48,980 nucleotides of DNA from an uncultured Clostridium sp. (GTDB lineage: Bacteria > Cyanobacteriota > Vampirovibrionia > Gastranaerophilales > Gastranaerophilaceae): the NCBI GenBank assembly GCA_958449715.1, contig CAUDIU010000003.1:1-48980 (forward strand), read 5' to 3'. The notes beneath the pieces are model-generated. The model was not told the origin of the DNA and made no database searches. It was given only the letters and a program-made list of their open reading frames with translations. Within the stretch, counting starts at the first letter, position 1; each line of letters opens with the position of its first letter. Below, piece by piece: positions 17,253 through 25,993 of this stretch. A program made the position numbers and the translations under genes.

Positions 17253-17527
17253 ATGTTATGCATGTTATCGAAAATTTCTTTTCTTTGAACCCAAATTTCC
17301 ATTCCAAGTTCTTCACCTATTTTTGTTAGGGCTTCTTTTATTTCTTTAAATGAAAAATTTGATTTTTCAATATTGCATAGCATAAACATTACAAAATGTC
17401 CTTGCATCAAAGTTTGTTTTATATCTTCAATATTAACTTCGTATTCAGCAAGTACAGCAGAAACTTTTGCAACTATACCTACTTTATCTATACCTGATAC
17501 AGTTATGATAATTTGTTGATCTGACAT
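17249..17527 (-). CDS. ACT-domain protein, UPF0237 / GcvR-like
   Basis: A 92-residue single ACT domain: 'IIITVSGIDKVGIVAKVSAVLAEYEVNIEDIKQTLMQGHFVMFML' matches the small stand-alone ACT proteins (UPF0237), which are related to the glycine-cleavage regulator GcvR. They are thought to sense amino acids. The start lies inside the 3' end of the symporter gene (25-base overlap), so the two are almost certainly co-expressed. That fits an amino-acid-sensing role next to an alanine/glycine transporter. Confidence 0.9.
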   Translation of the reverse strand: MSDQQIIITVSGIDKVGIVAKVSAVLAEYEVNIEDIKQTLMQGHFVMFMLCNIEKSNFSFKEIKEALTKIGEELGMEIWVQRKEIFDNMHNI

Positions 17528-19083
17528 GTTACCTCATCTTCATCATCATTTTCTACTTTTACTTCTGCAGGTTGTAACCAATCACGATTAATCCATTTTC
17601 CTAATTGGTGTACCCTGCAATATTCAGCCAAATCTTTTTTAACTTCAGGAGCTAAGATGTACATTGCAATAATATTTGGTAAAGACATTGCAATCATCAT
17701 TGCATCTGTAATATTAATAACTGAAGTTACGTTCAGTACAGAACCGATTAAAATAAATCCGCAATATATAAATTGGAATGTAAGAGTTCTTTTCTTTCCT
17801 TCTCCGAATAAGAAGTTCCAAGATTTTTGACCGTAATATGCCCAGCTTATGATTGTAGATAATGCATATAAAAGAACAATACCTGCTAAAAGTGTTGGGA
17901 AGAAAGGCATTACTGATGAAATTGCATCAGATGTCATTTCAATACCAGATGTGTGGCCAGCATGAGTTTTATATACACCTGTGATAACGATTGCAAAAGC
18001 AGTTAATGTACACATAAAACCTGTTAAGAATGGGTCTAACAAAGCTACGAAACCTTGAGATAAAGGTTCATCTGTTTTTACTGTTGCATATACGATAGGA
18101 GCTGAACCTGTACCTGCTTCATTAGATTGAACAGAACGTCTTAAACCCATAATCATAGCAACAAACATACCACCATATATAGATTCTGGTTTGAATGCTT
18201 CTTTTACAATAACCCAAGCAGCATGAGGTACAAGTTTGATATTACATATGATAACTGCCATTGCTGCAAATAAATATACGAAAATCTTTAAAGGAACGAT
18301 TTTTTCTGTTACTTTAACGATGTTTTTAATACCGCCAATAACAATCAGACCTACAACGATTGCCATACCTAATCCGATTACCCAGTGAAGATTATGCATA
18401 AATCCGTTTTCACCACCGCAAACGTTAACAAACTGATTAGCAGCCTGATTGATTTGAATCATATTACCACCTGTAATACCTCCGCAAATACAAAGTATTG
18501 CGAAAACTACAGATAGAGGTTGACCTAACCATCTTAATTTTTTACGAGTAAGACCATGTGCCATATAATGCATTGGTCCGCCTGATATTGAACCGTCTAA
18601 GTTAAATCTTCTGTATTTTACAGCTAATGCTGCTTCTACAAATTTTAATGACATACCCAAAAGTGCACCAACGATAATCCAAAAAGCTGCACCAGGACCG
18701 CCCATTGAAATAGCGATAGCAACACCTGCGATACTACCTAAACCGATTGTCCCTGATAATGCTGTCATCAAAGCTTGGAATGATGAAACTTCACCAGAAC
18801 CGTCTTCTGATTTTTTAGGTTTAAATACTAAATCAATAGCATGTTTAAATCCCCAAACAGCAATACCTCTCAAATAGAAAGTAAAGAATATTCCTGCAAA
18901 TAATATCCAGAATATAATTATAGGTACATCTGCACCAAAAACATGTACAGGGTGGAATATAACTCCCGCTATTGCATCGGATATCGGCGCGACATTTTTG
19001 TCCATAAAAGCATCGATATTAAACGCATTTGCCTGTTGAATGTTAAATAAAAGTGTCAAAAGTACAATTAAAATTCTGTTCAT
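17503..19083 (-). CDS. alsT: sodium:alanine (glycine) symporter, AGCS family
   Basis: Na+-coupled uptake of alanine and/or glycine through the inner membrane. The protein has 526 residues and around 11 hydrophobic segments. Family features: 'SSFQALMTALSGTIGLGSIAGVAIAISMGGPGAAFW', the AGCS signature near residue 110; 'EAALAVKYR'; 'GGPMHYM'; 'RRSVQSNEAGTGSAPI'. The N-terminus has a signal-like hydrophobic helix. Ribosome site GAAAGGAAA. A structured leader upstream (19090-19194) and the overlapping ACT gene suggest ligand-dependent control. Confidence 0.96.
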   Translation of the reverse strand: MNRILIVLLTLLFNIQQANAFNIDAFMDKNVAPISDAIAGVIFHPVHVFGADVPIIIFWILFAGIFFTFYLRGIAVWGFKHAIDLVFKPKKSEDGSGEVSSFQALMTALSGTIGLGSIAGVAIAISMGGPGAAFWIIVGALLGMSLKFVEAALAVKYRRFNLDGSISGGPMHYMAHGLTRKKLRWLGQPLSVVFAILCICGGITGGNMIQINQAANQFVNVCGGENGFMHNLHWVIGLGMAIVVGLIVIGGIKNIVKVTEKIVPLKIFVYLFAAMAVIICNIKLVPHAAWVIVKEAFKPESIYGGMFVAMIMGLRRSVQSNEAGTGSAPIVYATVKTDEPLSQGFVALLDPFLTGFMCTLTAFAIVITGVYKTHAGHTSGIEMTSDAISSVMPFFPTLLAGIVLLYALSTIISWAYYGQKSWNFLFGEGKKRTLTFQFIYCGFILIGSVLNVTSVINITDAMMIAMSLPNIIAMYILAPEVKKDLAEYCRVHQLGKWINRDWLQPAEVKVENDDEDEVTCQINKLS

Positions 19084-19089
19084 TAAATA

Positions 19090-19194
19090 TTTCCTTTCGG
19101 GCTTATCCTCTCAAGGTTTTCGGCTACTACTCTCACAAGGGGTAAATCACCAACCCAGAATAATACTACCAGAAACATGCTTGCATGATGTCAA
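19090..19194 (-). promoter_or_regulatory. structured 5' leader and promoter of the symporter; candidate cis-regulatory RNA
   Basis: On the minus strand, TTGACA (19194-19189) and an extended -10 TGG-TAGTAT (19171-19163) are 20 bases apart, longer than ideal. Between them lies CATGC-AA-GCATG, an operator-like inverted repeat. The transcribed leader can close on itself: UUCUGGGUU (19160-19152) pairs with AAGCCCGAA (19104-19096), leaving one bulge. Inside is a small GGU-GAUUU-ACC hairpin and two similar units, CCUUGUGAGAG...GCCGAAAA and CCUUGAGAG...GCCCGAAAGG. The closing stem ends just before the ribosome site. No riboswitch class was confidently recognised. Confidence 0.45.
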
Positions 19195-19198
19195 ATCT

Positions 19199-20266
19199 TT
19201 ACAAAATCTTAAACATTTGTTGCAAATATTCATCTGCACATCTGTCTGAGGTGTATTCTTTGATTGTATGAAAACTATTGTAGCGCAACGTGTTCAGCTT
19301 GTCATCATCCATGTTTTTTATATTAAGAAGTATTTTTCTAATCTCATTTGAAATTGGAAGAGTTAAAAAACCGTTTTCGCCGTTTTTGATAATTCCTGAT
19401 ATCCCGTCATCTTTTGTACAGATTGTAATACAACCTTGTGACATAGCTTCTAAATATACCATTCCAAAGGTCTCACCAATGCTAGGGAGGATAAAAATAT
19501 CACTATCGTGCATTTTGGCAAGAACTTCATTATTAGGAAGATGTCCTGTAAATTTTACGGATTTATCAATTTCTTCTAAAGATTTTCTCCCTTTACCATC
19601 TCCAATTACTGTTAATTCAAAGTTTTCAAGTCCTTTGCAGGCTTCAATTACTTTGTCGATATTTTTTCTTTTTTTGAAATTAGCACAAGTTAAAACTTTG
19701 ATTTTTTCTTTGTTTAGGGTGTGAAAATCTTTTTTTATAATTTCTTTTTTTACACCTGATGGAGCTGTGAATGTTTTATTTTTTAATTCAGGATAAAGTT
19801 TTAGCAGTTTATCTTTTATTACAAAAGAACGGCAAGCTATAGCTTTTGCATTATGCAGAGCTTTTTCAAGCCTTTTTTTGAAATGAAATTTATATAGCGG
19901 GTTTGTAAGCACTTCTAAATCAGAATTGTGCACACCAGCAACAAATGGAACTCCAAGTTTGTCTGCAAATAAAATCCCAGATGGCATATGAGCAATTATT
20001 GCATCATAATTTTCTAATTGAGAAAAATTTTTTCTGATATCAAACCAAAATGGAGTCCAATAATTGACATTGAAGACTTTTCCATATTGTCCGGTTTTGT
20101 AGAATGGTTTTTCTCGCAAAAAAGAATTTAATATGAAATTCGGTTTTATAACATTGACATTATGTCCTTGTTTTTCCCACTCTTGGACGAAGTCAAAAAG
20201 TGTTCTTGGTGTTGTTTTTTCGTTTTCACTTACCGGATATAAATCTGTTATAAAAAGAATATTCAT
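19199..20266 (-). CDS. glycosyltransferase family 4 (GT-B)
   Basis: A 355-residue cytoplasmic glycosyltransferase. The N-terminal domain starts 'MNILFITDLYPVSENEKTTPRT', with a Gly/Asn-rich donor-side loop typical of group 1 enzymes. The C-terminal domain has 'KVLTCANFKKRKNIDKVIEAC', 'TVIGDGKGRKSLEEI', 'VKFTGHLPNNEVLAKMHDSDIFILPSIGETFGMVYLEAMSQG', the E-x7-E nucleotide-sugar motif (E-T-F-G-M-V-Y-L-E). Likely role: envelope polysaccharide or glycolipid synthesis; acceptor unknown. No strong ribosome site before the ATG. Confidence 0.93.
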   Translation of the reverse strand: MNILFITDLYPVSENEKTTPRTLFDFVQEWEKQGHNVNVIKPNFILNSFLREKPFYKTGQYGKVFNVNYWTPFWFDIRKNFSQLENYDAIIAHMPSGILFADKLGVPFVAGVHNSDLEVLTNPLYKFHFKKRLEKALHNAKAIACRSFVIKDKLLKLYPELKNKTFTAPSGVKKEIIKKDFHTLNKEKIKVLTCANFKKRKNIDKVIEACKGLENFELTVIGDGKGRKSLEEIDKSVKFTGHLPNNEVLAKMHDSDIFILPSIGETFGMVYLEAMSQGCITICTKDDGISGIIKNGENGFLTLPISNEIRKILLNIKNMDDDKLNTLRYNSFHTIKEYTSDRCADEYLQQMFKIL

Positions 20267-20353
20267 ACAAATTATTATATCATAAGGCGGGTTGAGGTTT
20301 TATACATTATGTGGTTTAATTATAAAAAATAGATTATAAAAAGGAATAAAAAA

Positions 20354-20797
20354 GTGAGTGAGCACGATTACAAATTTTATTTAGATAAAGGAATTTCAGA
20401 AACTAACGAAGGAAAATTTGATGAAGCAATGCATTCCCTGAATAGAGCAATAGTTTTTCATAACTTGAATGAATTAGAACCTGCTTATGAAAATTACACA
20501 AAAGCGATTGAATTAAATCATAAAATGATTGATGCATATTACAATCGCGCTCAAGTTTTGCTATTGGATAAAAATGCAGATAATGAAAAATTAAAATCAG
20601 CATTAAAAGATCTTGATAAAGCTGTTGAATTAGACCCAAAATTTGTAGATGCTCTTTATTATAAAGCAGTAGTGCAAATGAAACTTGAGGATTATAAGGG
20701 AGCTGTTGAAACTTTAGATAAAGTTTTGGCAATTGATCCTCAAGCTGTATATTCAAGAGCGTTGAAAAAACTGATTTTACAGAAATATTTAAAATAA
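20354..20797 (+). CDS. tetratricopeptide repeat protein
   Basis: A 147-residue protein starting at GTG (20354) with AAAAGGA about eight bases upstream. Three to four TPR units are visible: 'YKFYLDKGISETNEGKFDEAMHSLNRAI', 'ELEPAYENYTKAIELNHKMIDAYYNRAQVLL', 'LKSALKDLDKAVELDPKFVDALYYKAVVQMKLEDYKGAVETLDKVLAIDP'. There is no signal peptide, so it is a cytoplasmic protein-interaction module. The 3' end overlaps the convergent nagZ by nine bases. Partner unknown. Confidence 0.92.
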   Translation: MSEHDYKFYLDKGISETNEGKFDEAMHSLNRAIVFHNLNELEPAYENYTKAIELNHKMIDAYYNRAQVLLLDKNADNEKLKSALKDLDKAVELDPKFVDALYYKAVVQMKLEDYKGAVETLDKVLAIDPQAVYSRALKKLILQKYLK

Positions 20798-21751
20798 CTT
20801 AGATTTTAAATTATTTATTTTTTCGAAAGAATATTCAATTTTTTCTTGAAGTTCTTTGTCTGTTAATGCTTTTTGAGCAATTGTTTCTATTATGTTGATT
20901 GTTTCAGGTGTGGAATTTCTGTAAATAAACATATTCAAACCTGCACGAATTCCCATTTCACAGGCATTGACAAAACCAAATTTTGTAGCACCCTTCATTA
21001 TCATATCATCAGAAATTATTATACCTTCAAAACCTAATTTATTTCTTAAATAAGAAATTGCATTTTTGCTTAAAGATGTCGGAACTACATCTTTTTCAAA
21101 GCATGTGCAGTGAAGATGTGCTACCATTATCATTTCTATTGTTTTTGCACAGGAGGCAAAAGGTTTTATATGAGTTTTTTCCATTTCTTCTAGCGGGAGA
21201 TTAATTTCAGGAAGTGTTAAGTGACTATCTGCATTAGCGTCTCCGTGTCCAGGAAAATGTTTTGCACAAGGTATAATTCCGTTTTCTCTATATGTTTGAG
21301 AAACTATTTTTTCACATTTTATAACCTCATCAGGGGCGTTTGAAAATGCTCGTTCTCCGATGATTGGATTATTAGGGTTTGTGTTGACGTCAATACAAGG
21401 TGCAAAATTTAAGTTAAGTCCATAACTTTTTAATTCCTGTGCAATTTCTTTTGTTTGATTGTGTAAAAAGTCTTCACCTTTTTCATAAGCATATTTTGCA
21501 GATAGGTATTTTTTACCGTTATGAATATTTTCAGTACGTTCAACTCTACCGCCTTCTTGATCTATTGATAAAAAAGGCGGAATTAGAGCTTTTGATTTAA
21601 TATCAGAGACCAAGTTTTTGAATTGGTCTTTTGACTGAATATCTTTTGTAAAGAAAATCATTCCCCCAAGCCCTTTTTCTAGTGCTTGAATGTAACCGTC
21701 ACCTTCTGTGCCGAGTATGAACATTTGGTATAATTTTGTTTTTAAATCCAT
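20789..21751 (-). CDS. nagZ: beta-N-acetylhexosaminidase (GH3, NagZ type)
   Basis: Removes N-acetylglucosamine from anhydro-muropeptides in peptidoglycan recycling. The 320 residues form the single-domain NagZ size. Motifs: 'LSIDQEGGRVERT' (substrate-binding D and R), 'PCAKHFPGHGDANADSHLTLPEI' with the catalytic K-H-(F)-P-G-H-G and D-x-H dyad, and 'IISDDMIMKGA' with the nucleophile Asp. No signal peptide, as expected for the cytoplasmic enzyme. The gene upstream ends 3 bases before its start, so they are one operon with the two genes at 21755-23577. Confidence 0.95.
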   Translation of the reverse strand: MDLKTKLYQMFILGTEGDGYIQALEKGLGGMIFFTKDIQSKDQFKNLVSDIKSKALIPPFLSIDQEGGRVERTENIHNGKKYLSAKYAYEKGEDFLHNQTKEIAQELKSYGLNLNFAPCIDVNTNPNNPIIGERAFSNAPDEVIKCEKIVSQTYRENGIIPCAKHFPGHGDANADSHLTLPEINLPLEEMEKTHIKPFASCAKTIEMIMVAHLHCTCFEKDVVPTSLSKNAISYLRNKLGFEGIIISDDMIMKGATKFGFVNACEMGIRAGLNMFIYRNSTPETINIIETIAQKALTDKELQEKIEYSFEKINNLKSKLF

Positions 21752-21754
21752 TTT

Positions 21755-22339
21755 TTATAAAACCTTTTCTGCTAATGGGAACAATTCATACAATTTACCA
21801 TTATCGATTACTTTTTCAATCCCTGATAATATTTCTTCCAAATCTTTTTCAGATGGTGTTTTTAGATTAGCAGGAAGTTTTATATCTTTTGTAGTTTTTG
21901 TTTCTACAAAGCCTTTATTTGCGATTAAAAATTCTCTGTAAGCATTTAAGATATTAATACTATTTTCGTCAATAGTGAAATCTTGACCTGTGTAATATTT
22001 AACATCTTTTTTTAGCTGTTCAATATAATCTTTTATAAAATCAACTTCACTAAGTGTTTCTTTTTCGGAATATTCTCCGCCAAAGCATAGGTTATTTAAA
22101 ATTGGTTTTTCATCAAGATGATTTATATATACTGCCCAAAGAATACAGCCAAGATAGAAACCTAAATAATTTTTCAATAATGATTGAATTTTAGGGTAAT
22201 ACATTTTGAATTGATTTTTTTTCAGAGTGAAATTTTTTAGTCTGTTTAATCCTGCATAAACATATTCTATATTTGGAACAAAAGCTGACATGTGTTGTAC
22301 AAATCCTGGATCAAATTGTGCTCCGTTATCAAAATTCAT
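21755..22339 (-). CDS. hypothetical protein, 194 residues
   Basis: Behind a strong GAGGGAGAGA ribosome site and 3 bases before nagZ. The body has 'YYPKIQSLLKNYLGFYLGCILWAVYINHLDEKP', one moderately hydrophobic helix that may be buried rather than membrane-spanning. The rest is helical and Lys/Glu-rich. No signal peptide and no recognised motif. Operon position suggests a cell-wall or envelope-related process, but that is guilt by association only. Confidence 0.75.
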   Translation of the reverse strand: MNFDNGAQFDPGFVQHMSAFVPNIEYVYAGLNRLKNFTLKKNQFKMYYPKIQSLLKNYLGFYLGCILWAVYINHLDEKPILNNLCFGGEYSEKETLSEVDFIKDYIEQLKKDVKYYTGQDFTIDENSINILNAYREFLIANKGFVETKTTKDIKLPANLKTPSEKDLEEILSGIEKVIDNGKLYELFPLAEKVL

Positions 22340-22380
22340 TTTTTCTCTCCCTCTATTTTATAGTCTGTGTTTTTATTTTA

Positions 22381-23577
22381 TTAATACATTTCAAATTTAA
22401 TTTTTCTTTTATTATTTTCTAGAACTTTTTGTTGAAATTCTTTGTCATATTGAAGTCGGTAACCGTTTGAGAATGCTTTTACAACAGCATTTGCAAAAGT
22501 TTTTCTTGCACTCCAGTATGATGTGTGGGCAAATAGGACTGATCGTTTTGACCATACACTTGAATTATCATATACAAAACCTCGAGGATTTTCAATTTCA
22601 ATATTTGCAAGTTTTTCAATCTCATCTATTGTAAGATTTCTTGTACTTGGAAATCCTAGTGGGTCTTCTCTAAAGTTTACCGTAATAAAGAATAATCCGT
22701 TTTCGATTATGTATTTAAGCATTAATTTGTTATAGTAATTTAATTCATAATCAGGGTCTGCAAGGTCTGAGTAAAACAATACCAGAGGGCTAGCAAAATT
22801 TACGACACCTTTTAGTGAATCTGTAGGTGCACAGTAATTTTTTGTTGCTTCTTTTATTTTTAAGTAACCTTCTTCTAAAGATAAGTTATCATCTTTTTTT
22901 AATACAAGATGACCTGTTTCTGATACCATTCCTAATCCTGCTTTAGATAGTGCGGAAATACAAGTATTTTCTGTTGGGTTATTTTTTACAAATTGTCTTA
23001 CTTCATCACTTACATTAATCGTATTGAAAAGATTTTCTGCATTAATATATGGTAACTTGTTAAACATATATTGATAAGTTACAAAAGTTCCTGCAGAATA
23101 ACCGTATAATATTACTTTATTACCTTTTTCAGCTTCTTTTAAGACTGTATCGTTTAATTCATCTAAAATTGGTAACATATTATGCTGCTTTTGTACCCAA
23201 ATTGCATCGTGTAAATATGCTGCAAGCATTGATCTTACTTTGTATGCAAGAGTTGGGCTGAAAGCTTTAGACAAATCTAATTGTTTTTGTACAAATTCTA
23301 AATCTGTTTGACTTTTATCTCCCCAAAAGAAAATTACAGGTTTTTCATTAATCTTATATTGAGGTCTGTTTAAAAAAACTTGTTTTATTTCTTTGTTTTG
23401 TTCAAACTTTTTTTTCATTACAGGATGAAGTTTTTGTACTCCTTCAATGTACCAATTACGCATTTTTTCATCGTTGTTATTGGAGCCGTTTATGTAGACA
23501 AAACTTACACCGGTTTCAGCAAAACAGAGATTTTGTAATAAAACTAATCCTAAAATTATCCCTAAAATTTTCTTCAT
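22381..23577 (-). CDS. secreted alpha/beta-hydrolase-like protein
   Basis: I start at the inner ATG at 23577, which gives a clean signal peptide (MKKILGIILGLVLLQNLCFA); the longer frame adds 11 residues that spoil it. In the mature protein 'NKVILYGYSAGTFVTYQYMF' (about residue 155) is a G-x-S-x-G nucleophile elbow. 'VVNFASPLVLFYSDLADPDY' and 'SVLFAHTSYWS' could hold the Asp and His. The family is not one I can name. It is probably a periplasmic serine esterase or lipase-like enzyme, in the same operon as the 194-residue protein and nagZ. Confidence 0.7.
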   Translation of the reverse strand: MKKILGIILGLVLLQNLCFAETGVSFVYINGSNNNDEKMRNWYIEGVQKLHPVMKKKFEQNKEIKQVFLNRPQYKINEKPVIFFWGDKSQTDLEFVQKQLDLSKAFSPTLAYKVRSMLAAYLHDAIWVQKQHNMLPILDELNDTVLKEAEKGNKVILYGYSAGTFVTYQYMFNKLPYINAENLFNTINVSDEVRQFVKNNPTENTCISALSKAGLGMVSETGHLVLKKDDNLSLEEGYLKIKEATKNYCAPTDSLKGVVNFASPLVLFYSDLADPDYELNYYNKLMLKYIIENGLFFITVNFREDPLGFPSTRNLTIDEIEKLANIEIENPRGFVYDNSSVWSKRSVLFAHTSYWSARKTFANAVVKAFSNGYRLQYDKEFQQKVLENNKRKIKFEMY

Positions 23578-23668
23578 AGATATATGATAGCACAAAATTT
23601 CAGACTTCATGGTAATTGAGAAAATTCTAACTTCAGCTTAAAATTTATTTTGTAAAGGAGCAATAGAT

Positions 23669-23908
23669 ATGAAAAAGATTTTGTTTATTTTAAGTTTAGT
23701 TACAGTGTTTAATTTAGGAATTTTGGGGTTTAATTTGAATCATCAAAATACTTCAGATGTCAGTCAATGTTTAATGGCACAAAGAGGTTGTTGTTCTCAC
23801 CATGGTGGGGTCTGCGGTTGCTATCGAGGAAGAACTCAATGTTGTGATGGGTCTTTAAGCCCATCTTGTCAGTGTTTTAGAGATGAACAAAAAGGATTAC
23901 AATTATAG
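23669..23908 (+). CDS. small secreted Cys-rich protein with RGCCSHHGGV motif
   Basis: A 79-residue protein with AAAGGAG and a signal peptide (MKKILFILSLVTVFNLG...). The mature part has nine Cys in 40 residues: RGCCSHHGGVCGCYRGRTQC, then CDG, then SPSCQC. The 'G-C-C-S-H-H-G-G-V ... C-D-G-x-x-S-P-S-C-x-C' motif recurs in short periplasmic proteins across bacteria and, to my knowledge, has no assigned role. The Cys/His content suggests metal binding or disulfide chemistry. Followed by a strong terminator. Confidence 0.88.
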   Translation: MKKILFILSLVTVFNLGILGFNLNHQNTSDVSQCLMAQRGCCSHHGGVCGCYRGRTQCCDGSLSPSCQCFRDEQKGLQL

Positions 23909-23921
23909 AATAAAAAAGGTT

Positions 23922-23948
23922 CTTTAATTATTAAAGAACCTTTTTTTG
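23922..23948. terminator. intrinsic terminator
   Basis: AAAAAAGGTTCTTTAA pairs with TTAAAGAACCTTTTTT. It separates the Cys-rich protein gene from the convergent aquaporin gene. Confidence 0.9.
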
Positions 23949-23969
23949 TCTAATTTAATTTTTAAATAA

Positions 23970-24605
23970 TTAATCATTATTTGTAATTTTATAAATCCCT
24001 GCAGCAGCAGCTCCTGCTACAAAGTTTGTTAAAAGTGTTATTAAAATAAGTTCAATTTTAGTTATTTTCATTGTGAAAAGTCCTAGAGCAACAGCCGGAT
24101 TAAATGCACCATAACAAGTTCCGCTTGTTGCAAGTATTCCTACGAGAACAACAGAGCCTATTGCAAGACCATAATAAGAATTGCCTTTTGTATCTTCTGA
24201 TGTAGCTGTATGTAATACCGTATAACATAACGCAAATGTAAATAGAAATTCACAAATAATCATAGGTATTGTTGAATATGCACTTTCAGAAGCATATGGC
24301 GGAATTGCTACAATGTATGAAGCTAAAAGTGCAGCTAATACGCCACCTATAAATTGTGTAATAATATATGGCAAAAAGTCTTTCCAAGGTAATGCCCCTC
24401 TTATTGCTGCAGATAGAGATACTGCAGGGTTATAATGACCGCCGGAAATATGACCACCAGCATATACCATAATCATAAGAATAAATCCTATTGCCATTGG
24501 TGGAAAACCGCCATCTGTATTAGGAAAAGATGCGCAACCTATGGTTAATACCAGAAAAAATGTTCCGATAAATTCAACTAGACATTTTTTTAAAAGCTCT
24601 TTCAT
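23970..24605 (-). CDS. aquaporin / MIP-family channel
   Basis: A 211-residue six-helix inner-membrane channel with both NPA boxes: 'SGGHYNPAVSLSAAI' and 'GAFNPAVALGLF'. Two half-helices dip into the membrane as in AqpZ. The selectivity-filter region and length fit AqpZ-like water channels, slightly short. The residue after the second NPA box is Val; a glycerol facilitator would have the D-to-R pattern. Water or small neutral solute is therefore likely, but not certain. Ribosome site AAGGAGAT. Confidence 0.93.
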   Translation of the reverse strand: MKELLKKCLVEFIGTFFLVLTIGCASFPNTDGGFPPMAIGFILMIMVYAGGHISGGHYNPAVSLSAAIRGALPWKDFLPYIITQFIGGVLAALLASYIVAIPPYASESAYSTIPMIICEFLFTFALCYTVLHTATSEDTKGNSYYGLAIGSVVLVGILATSGTCYGAFNPAVALGLFTMKITKIELILITLLTNFVAGAAAAGIYKITNND

Positions 24606-24700
24606 ATAAATCTCCTTACTTTTTTATTTCTAATTTACGGTCAGAATTTTAACATAGTTAATAAATTTGTGCAATTAATCTTTTATGGTATATATATTTT

Positions 24701-25441
24701 ATGTTTTATTTTGATGAAATTAATGGAAAAAGAATTTTAAAAAGTTCAGTATTAAATGGACTTAACCACTTTTTTACTACTCGTGAAAGTGTTATAAAAA
24801 CTAAAGAACCTGATTTTGAACAATTAGTAGCAGAAAATAAAAAAGATGTTTGTGAATATTTTGGAATAGATGAAAATAATCTTATCCACCCATCTCAAAC
24901 TCACACATCATATGTAGATGTTGCAAAAATTGGAGTTAGTTCATATCCTGATACTGATGGTTTGATTTTAACCAATAAAGAACAGGCTGTGTATTTGAAT
25001 TTTGCAGATTGTACTCCTGTAATAATTTATGACCCAGTAAATAAAATTGCAGCAGTATCTCATGCTGGTTGGCGTGGAACAGCTGGGAATATTGCTTCGA
25101 AAACAGTTCAAAAACTCGCAGAAGATTTTGGCTCAAAACCTGAAAATTTGAAAAGTGCAATTGGGCCTGCTATTTCTTTTTGTTGTTACAATGTCGGTGA
25201 AGAAGTATATAGAGAACTAAAAAAGACTGTCAAAGATTTTTCAGGGTTGTCAGAAATCCGTCAAGGTAATATTTATGTTGACTTAAAAGGGATTAATAAA
25301 CGTCAGTTGATTGATGCAGGCATGAAATCGGAAAATATTGACGTATGCAATTTCTGCACCGTTTGTAATAACAGTTTATTTTTCTCTTATAGAAAAGAAA
25401 ATGCGACAACTAATCGTCATAGTGCAGTTGTAAAATTATAA
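24701..25441 (+). CDS. pgeF: peptidoglycan editing factor / YfiH-family purine nucleoside enzyme
   Basis: A 246-residue protein of the YfiH/LACC1 (Cu-oxidase_4) family. Conserved features: 'HPSQTHTSYV' with the first metal His, 'YLNFADCTPVIIYDPVNKIAAVSHAGWRGT' with Cys and His, and 'AIGPAISFCCYNVGEEV'. These form the zinc site. E. coli PgeF removes misincorporated Ser-containing UDP-MurNAc; other members have purine nucleoside phosphorylase or adenosine deaminase activity. The 3' end overlaps the convergent pabA by six bases. No clear ribosome site. Confidence 0.93.
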   Translation: MFYFDEINGKRILKSSVLNGLNHFFTTRESVIKTKEPDFEQLVAENKKDVCEYFGIDENNLIHPSQTHTSYVDVAKIGVSSYPDTDGLILTNKEQAVYLNFADCTPVIIYDPVNKIAAVSHAGWRGTAGNIASKTVQKLAEDFGSKPENLKSAIGPAISFCCYNVGEEVYRELKKTVKDFSGLSEIRQGNIYVDLKGINKRQLIDAGMKSENIDVCNFCTVCNNSLFFSYRKENATTNRHSAVVKL

Positions 25442-25993
25442 ATTAATAAAATTTTCTAATATTTTATGTCCGTATTCCGTAAGTATTGCTTCTGGGTGGA
25501 ATTGTACTCCATAAATCGGGAGTTTACTATGTTCAAGTGCCATAATAATGTTATCTTTTGTTTGTGCTGTTGCTTTTAGGCATTCAGGTAAATTTTCAAC
25601 AATTAGGGAGTGGTATCTTGTTGCATTAAATCCTTCTGGAATGTCCTTAAATAATTTGCACTCTTGTTTAAAGAATATTTGAGAAGTTTTTCCATGTGTC
25701 GGATTTGGAGATTTTATAACTTTTCCTCCAAAAAATTGTGCGATACATTGGTGCCCAAGACATATTCCGAGAATTTTTTTTGTTTTATAATATTCATTTA
25801 TTACTTGCATAGAAATCCCTGCAGTGTCAGGAGTTCCTGCACCAGGAGAAATGATTATGCTTTTAAATTCAATCTTTTTTAATTCTTCTATCGTAATTTT
25901 ATCATTTTCATAAATTTTAGGTTTTATTCCTAATTCTTCAAGATATTGTACTATGTTGTAGGTAAAAGAATCGTAATTATCAATTAAAATCAT
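25436..25993 (-). CDS. pabA: aminodeoxychorismate/anthranilate synthase glutamine amidotransferase
   Basis: Supplies ammonia from glutamine to the PabB partner. A 185-residue class I glutaminase: 'MILIDNYDSFTYNIVQYLEELG' start, 'IISPGAGTPD', 'ILGICLGHQCIAQFFGGKV' with the nucleophile Cys, and 'PIYGVQFHPEAILTEYGH' with His and Glu. Overlaps the upstream pabB-pabC gene by four bases (ATGA), so translation is coupled. The context favours p-aminobenzoate (folate) over tryptophan synthesis; no trp genes are near, though PabA/TrpG can be shared. Confidence 0.96.
   Translation of the reverse strand: MILIDNYDSFTYNIVQYLEELGIKPKIYENDKITIEELKKIEFKSIIISPGAGTPDTAGISMQVINEYYKTKKILGICLGHQCIAQFFGGKVIKSPNPTHGKTSQIFFKQECKLFKDIPEGFNATRYHSLIVENLPECLKATAQTKDNIIMALEHSKLPIYGVQFHPEAILTEYGHKILENFINL

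Noticed and set aside
19090..19194. Glycine riboswitch before the symporter
   Set aside because: The tandem glycine aptamer signature (GGAGAGA ... CACCGAAGG ... ACTCTCAGG) is not present.
22523..22735. Plus-strand frame antisense to the secreted hydrolase
   Set aside because: Shadow frame without ribosome site or recognisable product.
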